A stretch of 64,000 nucleotides of DNA from Runella slithyformis DSM 19594 (lineage in GTDB: Bacteria; Bacteroidota; Bacteroidia; Cytophagales; Spirosomataceae). The stretch spans positions 2,927,001 to 2,991,000 of the forward strand of contig NC_015703.1 of the NCBI RefSeq assembly GCF_000218895.1, given 5' to 3'. Position 1 is the stretch's first letter, and every line of letters starts with the position of its first letter. Shown here one piece after another: positions 44,624 through 52,881 of this stretch. Below the pieces are notes generated by a model, which did not search any database, was not told where the DNA came from, and saw only the letters and a list, made by a program, of their open reading frames with translations. Position numbers and translations under genes: made by a program.

Positions 44624-47600
44624 ATGTCCCCAAACAGCGGATTTTATCTATTCATTTGCAGTCGCCGCATGGGCGGTCCCATCGCGTCCCGCGAGAGACG
44701 ACATCGCAAGGCCTCCGGCCTGAAAAGGCGGCTTGCCCTGTTTCTCCTTTCACTCCTCGCGTTTTTCAACCAAGCAATTGGCCAAAACACTGCCAACAGG
44801 CCCAACATTATCTTTATCCTGACCGACGACCACCGAGCCGGAGCATTGGGCTACACGGGCAATCCGTATGCCCATACGCCCGAAATGGATAAATTGGCCC
44901 AAACGGGGGTCTATTTTAAAAAAGCACTGGTCACCACTCCGATATGCGCCGCGAGCCGAGCCAGTATCTTGAGTGCCATGCAGGAACGCGCCCACCGCTA
45001 CACGTTTCAGACCGGCAATATTAAGCAGGAATACATGGAAAATGCCTACCCAAAAGTGCTGAAAGAGGCAGGCTATTATACGGGCTTTTACGGGAAATTC
45101 GGGGTGAATTACGACCGAAAAGAGCAGTTTTTTCACGTGTATGAAGACTACGACCGCAACAACCGCTACACCGACAAACGAGGCTATTTCTTCAAAACCC
45201 TGGGCAAAGACACCGTCCATCTGACCCGCTATACAGGCCAAAAAGCCATTGATTTCATTGAAAACGCGCCCACCGACAAGCCCTTTTGTTTATCGCTGAG
45301 CTTCTCGGCACCCCACGCCCACGACGGCGCACCTGATCAATATTTTTACGACGAACAAACAGCCCATTTACTTGAAAATATCACCATTGCGCCCCCGCTG
45401 TTGGGCGAAGACAGGTACTTTAACCAACAGCCCGAAAAAGTAAAAGCGGGCTTCAGCCGCCTGCGCTGGACGTGGCGATTTGATACGCCCGAAAAATACC
45501 AACGCATGGTGAAAGGCTATTACCGAATGATCGCGGGGATTGATATTGAAATCGCTCGGATTCGGGAAGAACTGAAAAAGAAAAACCTCGACAAAAACAC
45601 CGTCATCATTTTGATGGGCGACAACGGCTATATGCTGGGCGAGAGGCAGTTGGCCGATAAATGGCTGATGTACGACAATTCCATCCGGGTACCGCTGATC
45701 ATCTACGACCCAAGGCAAAATAAGCACTTGGACAGTGACGAAATGGCTCTGAACATTGACGTTCCGGCCACGATTTTGGACTTGGCAGGGATAAAGCGAC
45801 CAAAAAATTATCACGGAAAAAGCCTATTGCCGTTGGTGACTCAAACGGCCCGAAGTATGCAACGCGACACGGTGCTGATCGAGCACCTGTGGGAGTTTGA
45901 AAACATTCCGCCGAGCGAAGGTATCCGCACCAACGAGTGGAAATATTTCCGCTATGTCAACGACAAAACCCTCGAAGAGCTCTATAATCTTAAAGCCGAC
46001 CCCGATGAGATCACCAACTTGGTTGGGGATGAAAAATACGGGCAGGTATTGAACAACCTGCGACAAAAAACGGAAAAGCTCATTCAACAGCACCGCGATG
46101 CCAATGCCTGTCAACCGACGGGGTTGATGGTGGAGTTTATCCGGCAACCCACCACCGTTTTGCTGAAAGATTCGACGCCTGAATTTGGCTGGGTGGTACC
46201 CAAAGAAGCCGTGTTTCAATCGTCCTATCAACTGCTGGTCGCTTCTTCCAAAGCCAACATCGACAACAACATCGGCGATGTGTGGAACTCGGGACAGGTA
46301 CGCGGAAATCATTCCTCCAATGTCGCTTATCAGGGCAAACCCCTGCAACCGGGCATGCGGTACTTTTGGAAAGTGCGGATTTGGGATACCGACAATCGTA
46401 CGGGCGACTATTCCGAGCCGCAGGCGTTTACGATTGGGCCACCGGACCCTTCGATTTCCACCTCCAATATTTTTCAGGTAGACAAAAAGAAGCCGAAGAG
46501 ATTCATCCAAACGGCTCCGGGCAGTTACTTCATTGATTTCGGGAAAGCGGCCTTTGCGAATCTGGAACTCAATTACCCGGCCAAAAAGAACCAAACCCTC
46601 ATTGTACGATTGGGCGAACAGCTCGAAAACGGGAAAATAAACCGCAAACCCATGGGCAGCATTCGGTACCAAGAGGTAAAAGTGGAGGTAACCAAAGGCA
46701 AAAAAAACTACCGACTCAACATCAAACCCGACGAAAGAAATACCAAATCAAGCGCCGGCGCGGTGGTATTGCCCGATTCTTTTCCCGTATTATTACCCTT
46801 TCGCTACTGTGAAATAGACAATGTCACCGAAAATCTGACGGCCAATGACCTGACGCAGTTGGCGTATTTCAGTTATTTTGAAGAGGACCAAAGCCGCTTC
46901 AAAAGTTCGGATACTACCCTCAATCAGATCTGGGAGCTGTGCAAATACACCATCAAAGCCAGTTCCTTTTCAGGATTTTACCTCGACGGCGACCGGGAGC
47001 GCATTCCGTACGAAGCCGATGCGTACCTCAATCAGCTAAGCCACTACGCCACCGACCGCGAATACGGCATTGCCCGAAAAACCATTGAGTATTTTATGGA
47101 GCACCCCACCTGGCCTACCGAATGGCAACTCCACGTGGCGCTGATGTTTTACCAGGACTATATGTACACGGGCAATACGGAATTGATTGCCAAATACTAC
47201 GAACCCCTGAAATACAAAACCCTCATGGAACTTGCCCGGGAGGATGGGTTGATCAGTTCGTCGTCGCCCAAAAATACGCCGGAGTTTATGCAAAAACTGG
47301 GTTTTAAAGACCCGAAAATACAGTTGAAGGACATTGTCGATTGGCCGCCGGCCCAAAAGGATACGGGCTGGAAACTGGCCACCGCCGAAGGCGAACGGGA
47401 TGGCTACGTTTTTACGCCCATCAACACCATGGTAAACTGTTTCTTTTACAAAAACATGGAAATCATGGCCGAATTTGCCCGTATTCTCCGCAAATCAGAC
47501 GATGAGCGACAGTTTCAGACCTTGGCGATCAAAGCCAAAAATGCCATCAATGAAAAATTATTTAACCCGAAAACGGGGGCGTACATTGACGGTGAAGGTA

Positions 47601-48241
47601 CCGACCACTCCTCGCTGCACGCCAACATGATGGCATTGGCCTTTGGTATTACGCCCGACATCCACAAAAAGTCGGTCGCCAATTTTATCAAATCCCGGGG
47701 CATGGCGTGCAGCGTGTACGGCTCACAGTATCTGTTGGAAGCCCTTTACAACGCCAACGAAGCCGATTATGCCCTGCAACTGATGACCGCCACGCACGAC
47801 CGCAGTTGGTGGAACATGATAAAGATCGGCTCTACCATGACTCTGGAGGCGTGGGACACCAAATACAAGCCAAACCTCGACTGGAACCATGCGTGGGGCG
47901 CGGCACCCGCTAACATTGTCGCCCGCAATATGTGGGGCATTCAACCCAAAACGGCAGGCGGAAGCATCGTATACATCAAGCCGCAATTAGGCACGCTTTC
48001 GTCTTCCGAAATCACCGTGCCCTTGATGAAAGGACTTATCAAAGCATCGTACCGGCGCAAAAGCAGAATTCTTCAGGAATACACCTTCGAACTGCCCGCC
48101 AACGTATCGGCAGAGTTGGAATTGAAGTACGCCCCCGAAGATACGATCCTGCTGAACGGAACGAAAGCCGATACTTCCTTCGGTACCCTGAGATTGTCGC
48201 CGGGCATCCATACGGTGGTGTTAAATGTCAATACGTTTTAA
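44624..48241 (+). CDS. Sulfatase - GH78 alpha-L-rhamnosidase fusion
   Basis: The 1205-residue exported protein joins two catalytic units. Residues about 58-490 are an S1-type sulfatase with the formylglycine cysteine C108 in ICAASRAS (CxAxR), [13 protein letters not shown] and [17 protein letters not shown]. From about 505 follows a GH78-like rhamnosidase: the fibronectin-like domain ([20 protein letters not shown]), a beta domain, and an (alpha/alpha)6 barrel with [16 protein letters not shown] near 785 and [11 protein letters not shown] late. The barrel motif differs from the standard DCPQRDERLGWTGD. ATG 44669 is an alternative start; the signal core ([17 protein letters not shown]) lies after a repeat-coded stretch. 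Comparable sulfatase-GH78 fusions are known from ulvan degraders. It suggests coupled removal of sulfate and rhamnose. Confidence 0.9.
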   Translation: MSPNSGFYLFICSRRMGGPIASRERRHRKASGLKRRLALFLLSLLAFFNQAIGQNTANRPNIIFILTDDHRAGALGYTGNPYAHTPEMDKLAQTGVYFKKALVTTPICAASRASILSAMQERAHRYTFQTGNIKQEYMENAYPKVLKEAGYYTGFYGKFGVNYDRKEQFFHVYEDYDRNNRYTDKRGYFFKTLGKDTVHLTRYTGQKAIDFIENAPTDKPFCLSLSFSAPHAHDGAPDQYFYDEQTAHLLENITIAPPLLGEDRYFNQQPEKVKAGFSRLRWTWRFDTPEKYQRMVKGYYRMIAGIDIEIARIREELKKKNLDKNTVIILMGDNGYMLGERQLADKWLMYDNSIRVPLIIYDPRQNKHLDSDEMALNIDVPATILDLAGIKRPKNYHGKSLLPLVTQTARSMQRDTVLIEHLWEFENIPPSEGIRTNEWKYFRYVNDKTLEELYNLKADPDEITNLVGDEKYGQVLNNLRQKTEKLIQQHRDANACQPTGLMVEFIRQPTTVLLKDSTPEFGWVVPKEAVFQSSYQLLVASSKANIDNNIGDVWNSGQVRGNHSSNVAYQGKPLQPGMRYFWKVRIWDTDNRTGDYSEPQAFTIGPPDPSISTSNIFQVDKKKPKRFIQTAPGSYFIDFGKAAFANLELNYPAKKNQTLIVRLGEQLENGKINRKPMGSIRYQEVKVEVTKGKKNYRLNIKPDERNTKSSAGAVVLPDSFPVLLPFRYCEIDNVTENLTANDLTQLAYFSYFEEDQSRFKSSDTTLNQIWELCKYTIKASSFSGFYLDGDRERIPYEADAYLNQLSHYATDREYGIARKTIEYFMEHPTWPTEWQLHVALMFYQDYMYTGNTELIAKYYEPLKYKTLMELAREDGLISSSSPKNTPEFMQKLGFKDPKIQLKDIVDWPPAQKDTGWKLATAEGERDGYVFTPINTMVNCFFYKNMEIMAEFARILRKSDDERQFQTLAIKAKNAINEKLFNPKTGAYIDGEGTDHSSLHANMMALAFGITPDIHKKSVANFIKSRGMACSVYGSQYLLEALYNANEADYALQLMTATHDRSWWNMIKIGSTMTLEAWDTKYKPNLDWNHAWGAAPANIVARNMWGIQPKTAGGSIVYIKPQLGTLSSSEITVPLMKGLIKASYRRKSRILQEYTFELPANVSAELELKYAPEDTILLNGTKADTSFGTLRLSPGIHTVVLNVNTF
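44658..44720. repeat. Dispersed repeat inside the fusion-gene leader, copy B
   Basis: Contains GCAGTCGC, CGCGTCCCGCGAGAGACGAC and ATCGCAAGGCCTCCGGCC, homologous to 43090-43137, placed like it just upstream of the signal-peptide core of a sulfatase gene. Confidence 0.75.
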
Positions 48242-48264
48242 GCAGTACCGTTGTGCCACACTTA

Positions 48265-48300
48265 AAGTCCTCCCTGACAGGGGAGGATTTAGGAGGGGTT
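48265..48300. repeat. AGTCCTCCCTGACAGGGGAGG-type small hairpin repeat
   Basis: TCCTCCCTG and CAGGGGAGGA pair around one or two bases and are followed by TTTAGGAGGGGTT. It lies in the 167-base gap after the fusion gene and may end the carbohydrate transcript. Confidence 0.5.
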
Positions 48301-48408
48301 ACCCCAATGGTGTACTCAACCGACCGTCTTTCTCAGAAATTCCGATACCTTTGTTCCTTTCTCAATATTCCGACCAAAATCATTGAGAAAGGATAACGTT
48401 ATCCCAAC

Positions 48409-49302
48409 ATGCCCAAAGAAAAGCCCCAAAAACCGCCGCTGCTGCTGACCGTCACCGAACCCGTCGAATTGATGACGTTTCTGTTGGCACAGCTTCCCCA
48501 TAAGAACCGCAACAACATCAAAACGCTGCTCCATGACCGGCATATCCGGGTCGAAGGCAGCGTACAGACGAAGTACAACTATTCGCTGCAGCCCAATCAG
48601 CGCGTGGAAGTGCACTGGACGCGAGGTTCCAAAGAAAATGTTTACCGTGGCCTCAACATTTTGTTTGAAGACGCGCACCTGATCGTCATCGAAAAGCAGG
48701 AAGGATTGCTTTCGATCTCGGCCAACAATAAGGAATCCCAAACGGCCTACAACACGCTGAGTGCGCACGTAAAGAAGCAACATCCTTCCAATAAGATCTT
48801 CATCGTCCACCGCCTCGACCGCGACACCTCGGGTGTGATGGTGTTTGCCAAAAGCGAAAGGGTCAAAGCCCTTTTGCAGGAAAGCTGGGAACCCACCACC
48901 AAAGAGCGTACGTACATCGCCGTGGCCGAAAAACCTTTCAAAGAGCCTTCGGGCACCGTCACGTCGTACCTGAACGAAAGCAAGGCCCTCATTGTGTATT
49001 CAAGTCAAAACCCCGCGCAGGGCCAATTGGCCATTACGCATTATGAGGTGTTGAAACAAAATGCCCATTTTGCCCTGTTGAAAGTCAACCTCGAAACCGG
49101 TCGTAAAAACCAGATCCGCGTTCATTTGCAGGACTTGGGCCACTCCATTGTGGGTGATAAAAAATACGGAGCCGTCACTAATCCCATTGCGCGGTTGGGC
49201 CTTCACGCGTGGGTTTTGGCCTTTGTTCATCCAATAACCCACGAAAAACTTCGTTTTGAAACTACCGTTCCGAAAAAGTTTTTGGAATTGTTCTCCCGAT
49301 AA
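48409..49302 (+). CDS. RluA-family pseudouridine synthase
   Basis: The 297-residue protein has an S4-like RNA-binding start (LLAQLPHKNRNNIKTLLHDRHIRVEG) and the RluA catalytic motif HRLDRDTSGVMVFAKS with its aspartate near residue 142, plus GRKNQIRVHLQDLGHSIVGDKKYG. It converts uridine to pseudouridine in rRNA or tRNA; which position cannot be read from sequence. It is transcribed apart from the carbohydrate genes. Confidence 0.92.
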   Translation: MPKEKPQKPPLLLTVTEPVELMTFLLAQLPHKNRNNIKTLLHDRHIRVEGSVQTKYNYSLQPNQRVEVHWTRGSKENVYRGLNILFEDAHLIVIEKQEGLLSISANNKESQTAYNTLSAHVKKQHPSNKIFIVHRLDRDTSGVMVFAKSERVKALLQESWEPTTKERTYIAVAEKPFKEPSGTVTSYLNESKALIVYSSQNPAQGQLAITHYEVLKQNAHFALLKVNLETGRKNQIRVHLQDLGHSIVGDKKYGAVTNPIARLGLHAWVLAFVHPITHEKLRFETTVPKKFLELFSR

Positions 49303-49338
49303 TTAACTTTATTTACTCACCCTTAAACAACTACCGAC

Positions 49339-49452
49339 ATGGCAAAAGATAAGCCCGGCAAGGAAAAGAAAAAAGAGCCGGAAAAAACCACTAAAGAGAA
49401 AAAAGCCGAGAAAAAGGCTAAAAAAGACGGCAAGAGCAAAAGCACTTTGTAA
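49339..49452 (+). CDS. 37-residue lysine-rich protein
   Basis: A short frame from ATG 49339 encodes 37 residues of which 16 are lysine, with repeated EKK/AEKKAKK words, and ends KSKSTL. A good terminator follows 13 bases later, and the gene lies 36 bases behind the pseudouridine synthase, which supports a real gene. No family is recognised; similar tiny lysine-rich proteins occur in Bacteroidota. A nucleic-acid or ribosome contact is only a guess from charge. Confidence 0.55.
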   Translation: MAKDKPGKEKKKEPEKTTKEKKAEKKAKKDGKSKSTL

Positions 49453-49465
49453 CGTCATCAACCCT

Positions 49466-49498
49466 CCCCGGCAACCTGTGTCGGGGATGTTTTTTTTC
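49466..49498 (+). terminator. Terminator after the lysine-rich gene
   Basis: CCCCG (49466-49470) pairs with CGGGG (49482-49486) over an 11-base loop, with a T run of eight at 49490-49497. Confidence 0.75.
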
Positions 49499-49564
49499 GG
49501 CCCTTTCGTAGGTACCCAATTCCTGTTAACTTTGTTGTAGGTCCTTATATTCCTCCATTAAACC

Positions 49565-49981
49565 ATGGCTGAAAACAAAACCCAACCCACCGACCAAAGT
49601 GTGGATGCGTTCATTGAAAGCATCGACCATGAGCAACGGCGTAATGACAGCCGACTGATCGCGGAAATGATGCAACGCGCCGCCCAAAGTGCCCCGCGCA
49701 TGTGGGGTGCGAGCATTATCGGCTTTGGCGACACTCACTACAAATACGCTTCCGGTCGCGAAGGGGACTGGTTTCCGGTGGGCTTTTCGCCCCGCAAACA
49801 AAACCTGGTGCTCTACCTGACCTGCGGCCTCACACCTCTGGAAGAAGACCTCCAACGGTTGGGCAAACACAAAACCGGCGTTGGGTGCCTTTATATCGCC
49901 AAACTGTCTGACATCAGCCTGCCGGTACTGGAAGAGATCATCCAAAAAGCCGTACAATTGGGCCCTCTGTCGTTGAAGTAA
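49565..49981 (+). CDS. DUF1801 domain protein
   Basis: The 138-residue protein fits the DUF1801 family: TDQSVDAFIESIDHEQRRNDSRLIAEMM, WGASIIGFGDTHYKYASGREGDWFPVGFSPRKQNLVLYL, then GKHKTGVGCLYIAKLSDI. The fold is related to YdhG and frataxin-like proteins; its function is not known. It starts 67 bases behind the terminator and is followed 55 bases later by the epimerase gene, so the two may be co-transcribed. Confidence 0.85.
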   Translation: MAENKTQPTDQSVDAFIESIDHEQRRNDSRLIAEMMQRAAQSAPRMWGASIIGFGDTHYKYASGREGDWFPVGFSPRKQNLVLYLTCGLTPLEEDLQRLGKHKTGVGCLYIAKLSDISLPVLEEIIQKAVQLGPLSLK

Positions 49982-50036
49982 CCTGCTTTTTAAACACAGA
50001 ATCAATCATCATCCCTCGTCATTATCCCTATTTACC

Positions 50037-51041
50037 GTGTCTTCCAAAACTTTTTTCTGCATTGATGCCCACACCTGCGGCAATCCCGTCCGCGTCGTAG
50101 CCGGCGGCGGCCCCATTCTTGAAGGTCGCAACATGAGCGAAAAACGCCAGCATTTTCTCCGCGAATACGACTGGATTCGCAAAGGTCTGATGTTTGAACC
50201 GCGCGGCCACGACATGATGTCGGGCAGTATCCTGTATCCGCCCCACGACCCCGAAAACGACGTAGCGGTGCTGTTTATCGAAACCAGCGGCTGCCTGCCC
50301 ATGTGCGGCCACGGCACCATCGGCACCATCACCATCGCCATTGAGCACGGCCTCATCCGCCCCAAAACGCCCGGTATCGTGCGCATGGAAGCCCCGGCGG
50401 GATTGGTACTCATCAGCTACGTACAGGAAGGCAGCAAGGTCAAGTCCGTCAAGCTCGTCAACGTACCCTCTTACCTCGCCGCCGAAGGCATCGAAGCCGA
50501 ATGCCCCGGCCTCGGCACGCTCAAAATGGACGTGGCCTACGGAGGCAATTTTTACGCCATCGTGGATGTACAGGAAAATTTTCCCGGACTGGAGCATTAC
50601 AAAGCCGAGCAACTCATCGGTTGGGCGCGGGTATTGCGCCAACGCATCAACGAAAAATACACCTTCGTTCATCCCAACGATCCCACCATCAACGGCCTCA
50701 GCCACATCGAATGGACGGGCGCGGTCATTGACCCGACTTCTTCGGCCCGCAACGCGGTTTTTTACGGCGATAAGGCCATCGACCGCTCGCCCTGCGGTAC
50801 GGGTACCTCGGCGCGCATGGCACAGTGGGCCGCCCAAGGCAAACTGAAAAAAGGGGATCGGTTCATCCACGAAAGCATCATCGGCAGCAAGTTCATCGGG
50901 ACGGTTGAGGATTATGCCAAAGTAGGTGAGCACGACGCCATCATTCCGGGCGTGGAAGGCTGGGCCAAAGTCTACGGTCTCAACACCATCACCATCGACC
51001 CCGATGACGATCCGTACGCGTATGGATTTCAGGTGATATAA
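50037..51041 (+). CDS. 4-Hydroxyproline epimerase (proline racemase family)
   Basis: The 334-residue enzyme has both catalytic cysteines of the family, C90 in PMCGHGTIG and C254 in DRSPCGTGTSARMA, which fits 4-hydroxyproline 2-epimerase or proline racemase and not the dehydratase (which has Thr at the second site). The opening IDAHTCGNPVRVV is typical. The start is GTG at 50037. No hydroxyproline catabolic partners (oxidase, deaminase) are adjacent, so the role as a stand-alone epimerase is inferred. Confidence 0.92.
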   Translation: MSSKTFFCIDAHTCGNPVRVVAGGGPILEGRNMSEKRQHFLREYDWIRKGLMFEPRGHDMMSGSILYPPHDPENDVAVLFIETSGCLPMCGHGTIGTITIAIEHGLIRPKTPGIVRMEAPAGLVLISYVQEGSKVKSVKLVNVPSYLAAEGIEAECPGLGTLKMDVAYGGNFYAIVDVQENFPGLEHYKAEQLIGWARVLRQRINEKYTFVHPNDPTINGLSHIEWTGAVIDPTSSARNAVFYGDKAIDRSPCGTGTSARMAQWAAQGKLKKGDRFIHESIIGSKFIGTVEDYAKVGEHDAIIPGVEGWAKVYGLNTITIDPDDDPYAYGFQVI

Positions 51042-51067
51042 GTAAAAACCCATTTGACTAAAGAATT

Positions 51068-51499
51068 ATGCAGGAAGAAAACCGGGTCATTGAGTACTTC
51101 ATTCATGCCTTCACACACCTTCGTCGTGATGCCAAAAAAGGCGGTGCTCCACACAAACCCGTTTTACTTCCTGCCATTATTCATGAATACGAGTCGGGGC
51201 GAATTACCGATAATCGTATCTTTATTACCCCTGAACTAACGCACTCTTTCTCAGCCTTTTGGAATCAACTTTTTGCCACCGCCCACGATAAGAGTTTTGC
51301 CTTGCCCTTCTATCACCTGTCGGGCGAAAAGGGTAATTGGTGGCAATTGATTCCTACTGTCGGTTGTGAAATTTGGATTGAAAACCCGGGGTCTATGCGA
51401 AGGTTCGGCAATTTGAGCGCCGCCGTTGCCTATGCTGAAATTGACCCAAATTTGGCGGTATTGCTTTTAATGCAAGAAAGCCGTGAGATGGTCGAGTAA
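51068..51499 (+). CDS. N-terminal fragment of an HNH-type restriction endonuclease-like protein
   Basis: The 143-residue frame matches the N-terminal region of a family of HNH nucleases: RRDAKKGGAPHKPVLLPAIIHEYESGRI, ITPELTHSFSAFWNQL, PFYHLSGEKGNWWQLIP. Full-length relatives, as I know them, run about 300 residues and end with the HNH domain, which is absent here. The frame stops at 51499 and repeats plus an IS630 remnant follow, so the gene is probably truncated. It cannot be an active nuclease by itself. Confidence 0.6.
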   Translation: MQEENRVIEYFIHAFTHLRRDAKKGGAPHKPVLLPAIIHEYESGRITDNRIFITPELTHSFSAFWNQLFATAHDKSFALPFYHLSGEKGNWWQLIPTVGCEIWIENPGSMRRFGNLSAAVAYAEIDPNLAVLLLMQESREMVE

Positions 51500-51519
51500 A
51501 AGTTTTTGGGTGATTCTAA

Positions 51520-51539
51520 TTAGCCTCTACCGAGGCTAA
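51520..51539. repeat. Perfect 8-base hairpin
   Basis: TTAGCCTC (51520-51527) and GAGGCTAA (51532-51539) with loop TACC, 20 bases behind the truncated HNH frame. Confidence 0.6.
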
Positions 51540-51542
51540 ACA

Positions 51543-51654
51543 TTTGTAGTAGCGGTATAGTTTTTTTAGTTCTTAGCTTCGGAAAAGCGCAACCGAGTAC
51601 TATGTTACGCTTCTCCGAAGCTGATCCACTCAACTATTCTGTTATTACTACAAA
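51543..51654. repeat. Nested palindromic element
   Basis: Outer arms TTTGTAGTA (51543-51551) and TACTACAAA (51646-51654) are exact reverse complements. Inside them AGCTTCGGAAAAGCG (51575-51589) and CGCTTCTCCGAAGCT (51608-51622) pair at 14 of 15 positions. The 112-base unit is non-coding and looks like a small mobile palindrome. The following 229 bases, up to the IS630 remnant, hold no convincing gene. Confidence 0.6.
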
Positions 51655-51883
51655 GGTTGTGCTTCCGCGCAGCAGACCGTTCCGAAGCAATAATACATTA
51701 AAAATTATGCTTGACTATTCTGACACGGCACATGCTGCCAATTCTTCTTTAAGCCTTTCCGGCCAACGTAAACGCAGACATCGTTCAATAAGACCATTTT
51801 GGTAGAGTAAAGATATTTCTTTAGGTTTTGAGTAAAGAATCAAAAACGGCATCTATGGTTATTACTGAGGCAAGAAACGTACC

Positions 51884-52554
51884 TTTAATCAATGAAGTAA
51901 AAGTAATTGTGTATTTGGTTTTATATCATCAACTGCGTTTTTGAGCGCGTCTTTACCTTTGTAATCAACTCATTTAAGCCTGCTGATTTATGGAAATCAG
52001 GGTTGTGTATTACCACAATGGTTTTGAGAGCAGGTGGGTTATTTTTCAGGAAATCCTGCACGTAAGCAATGAATATATCACCGGTCATATTACCATGGTG
52101 CGAGTATGTCTTCAAGGTATTGTCAGTCTGAAAAAAACCTGCTGTTGTAAGCACATTACCTCTCAAGGCCGGCAACTCATTAGCGTTTTTCTTTGGCAAC
52201 CAATCATATACAGAGTTGGGATTGAGGCCGATCCCCGACTCATCACGCTGCTCCGTTGCGATAATACCATAGGTGTATTTTCCCTTCTTTATGGCCTTTT
52301 TCCAAATCCTTGATTTTCAACTTAAAGAAATCAAACATCCAGGCATCTCGTTGTAATTTTAGGCTTTTGCGTACTCGTCGCCAACTGAATCCGGCGGCCT
52401 TCAAAATTTTTATCAATGTCCATTTACTGACCACACCACCCTTACAACGTTCTGTCACGTTTTTTTTCTCCGCAGTCAGCTTACCGGGACGTATTTTTTC
52501 GGCATCATGCTTCAAAAATACCAAAACTCGAAAACTGATACTTCACTCCTTAAA
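51884..52554 (-). mobile_element. IS630-type element remnant, copy 2, with terminal inverted repeats
   Basis: The first 388 bases equal copy 1 at 8650 with three differences. This copy continues and also encodes, on the minus strand, part of the N-terminal half (SKWTLIKILKAAGFSWRRVRKSLK). The ends are imperfect inverted repeats: TTTAATCAATGAAGTA at 51884-51899 and the reverse complement of TTTAAGGAGTGAAGTA at 52539-52554, 13 of 16 positions. Sixteen extra bases between the HLWYY and DESG codons break the frame, and the VIHN motif lacks the catalytic aspartate. Neither half can make a working transposase. At 671 bases it is shorter than a full IS630 element (about 1.1 kb). Confidence 0.8.
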
Positions 52555-52881
52555 TAAAAGATGTTTATGTTGATAACAGGAGGTTGTGATAAAAAAGCAA
52601 CGTTCATCGCCTGAAAAAGAGATACGTTTGGGGCCCATAGTTCAGTATAGATTTTAACGCAAATGGCATTGTTTCAGGCGTTGGCGATTTTGAGAAATCG
52701 CCTGCACAATACTGTGACGTCATAAGAGATTACGGGTAACTTTCTGTGTATCAGGCTTGGATGTGAGGCGTGTTTCTCAAAACCTCTTTCAAAGACAGTG
52801 CTGATTTCCAGTCAAAAGACGGGGTTATGAGTAACCTCACAGGGCGGTTTTGAGAATCGCAGCGGCGACCCGCCCGATTGC
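52555..52881. other. Gap between IS630 remnant and nitrite-reductase-like gene
   Basis: 327 bases with no convincing gene. It holds the hairpin at 52683-52702 and a similar GCGGTTTTGAGAATCGC word near 52853 just beyond the stop of the rubredoxin-tailed gene, which might serve as its terminator. Confidence 0.4.
52683..52702. repeat. GATT-loop-AATC hairpin, sixth copy
   Basis: GGCGATTT, loop TGAG, AAATCGCC: a perfect 8-base stem with the same core and loop as the fourth hairpin of the cluster at 42060-42215. Confidence 0.65.

Noticed and set aside
50028-51053. 341-codon minus-strand frame covering the epimerase gene
   Set aside because: Exact mirror of a well-supported proline racemase family gene; composition is that of a reverse-frame artefact.
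51602-51805. 67-codon frame behind the truncated HNH gene
   Set aside because: It begins inside the nested palindrome and shows no motif; treated as non-coding.
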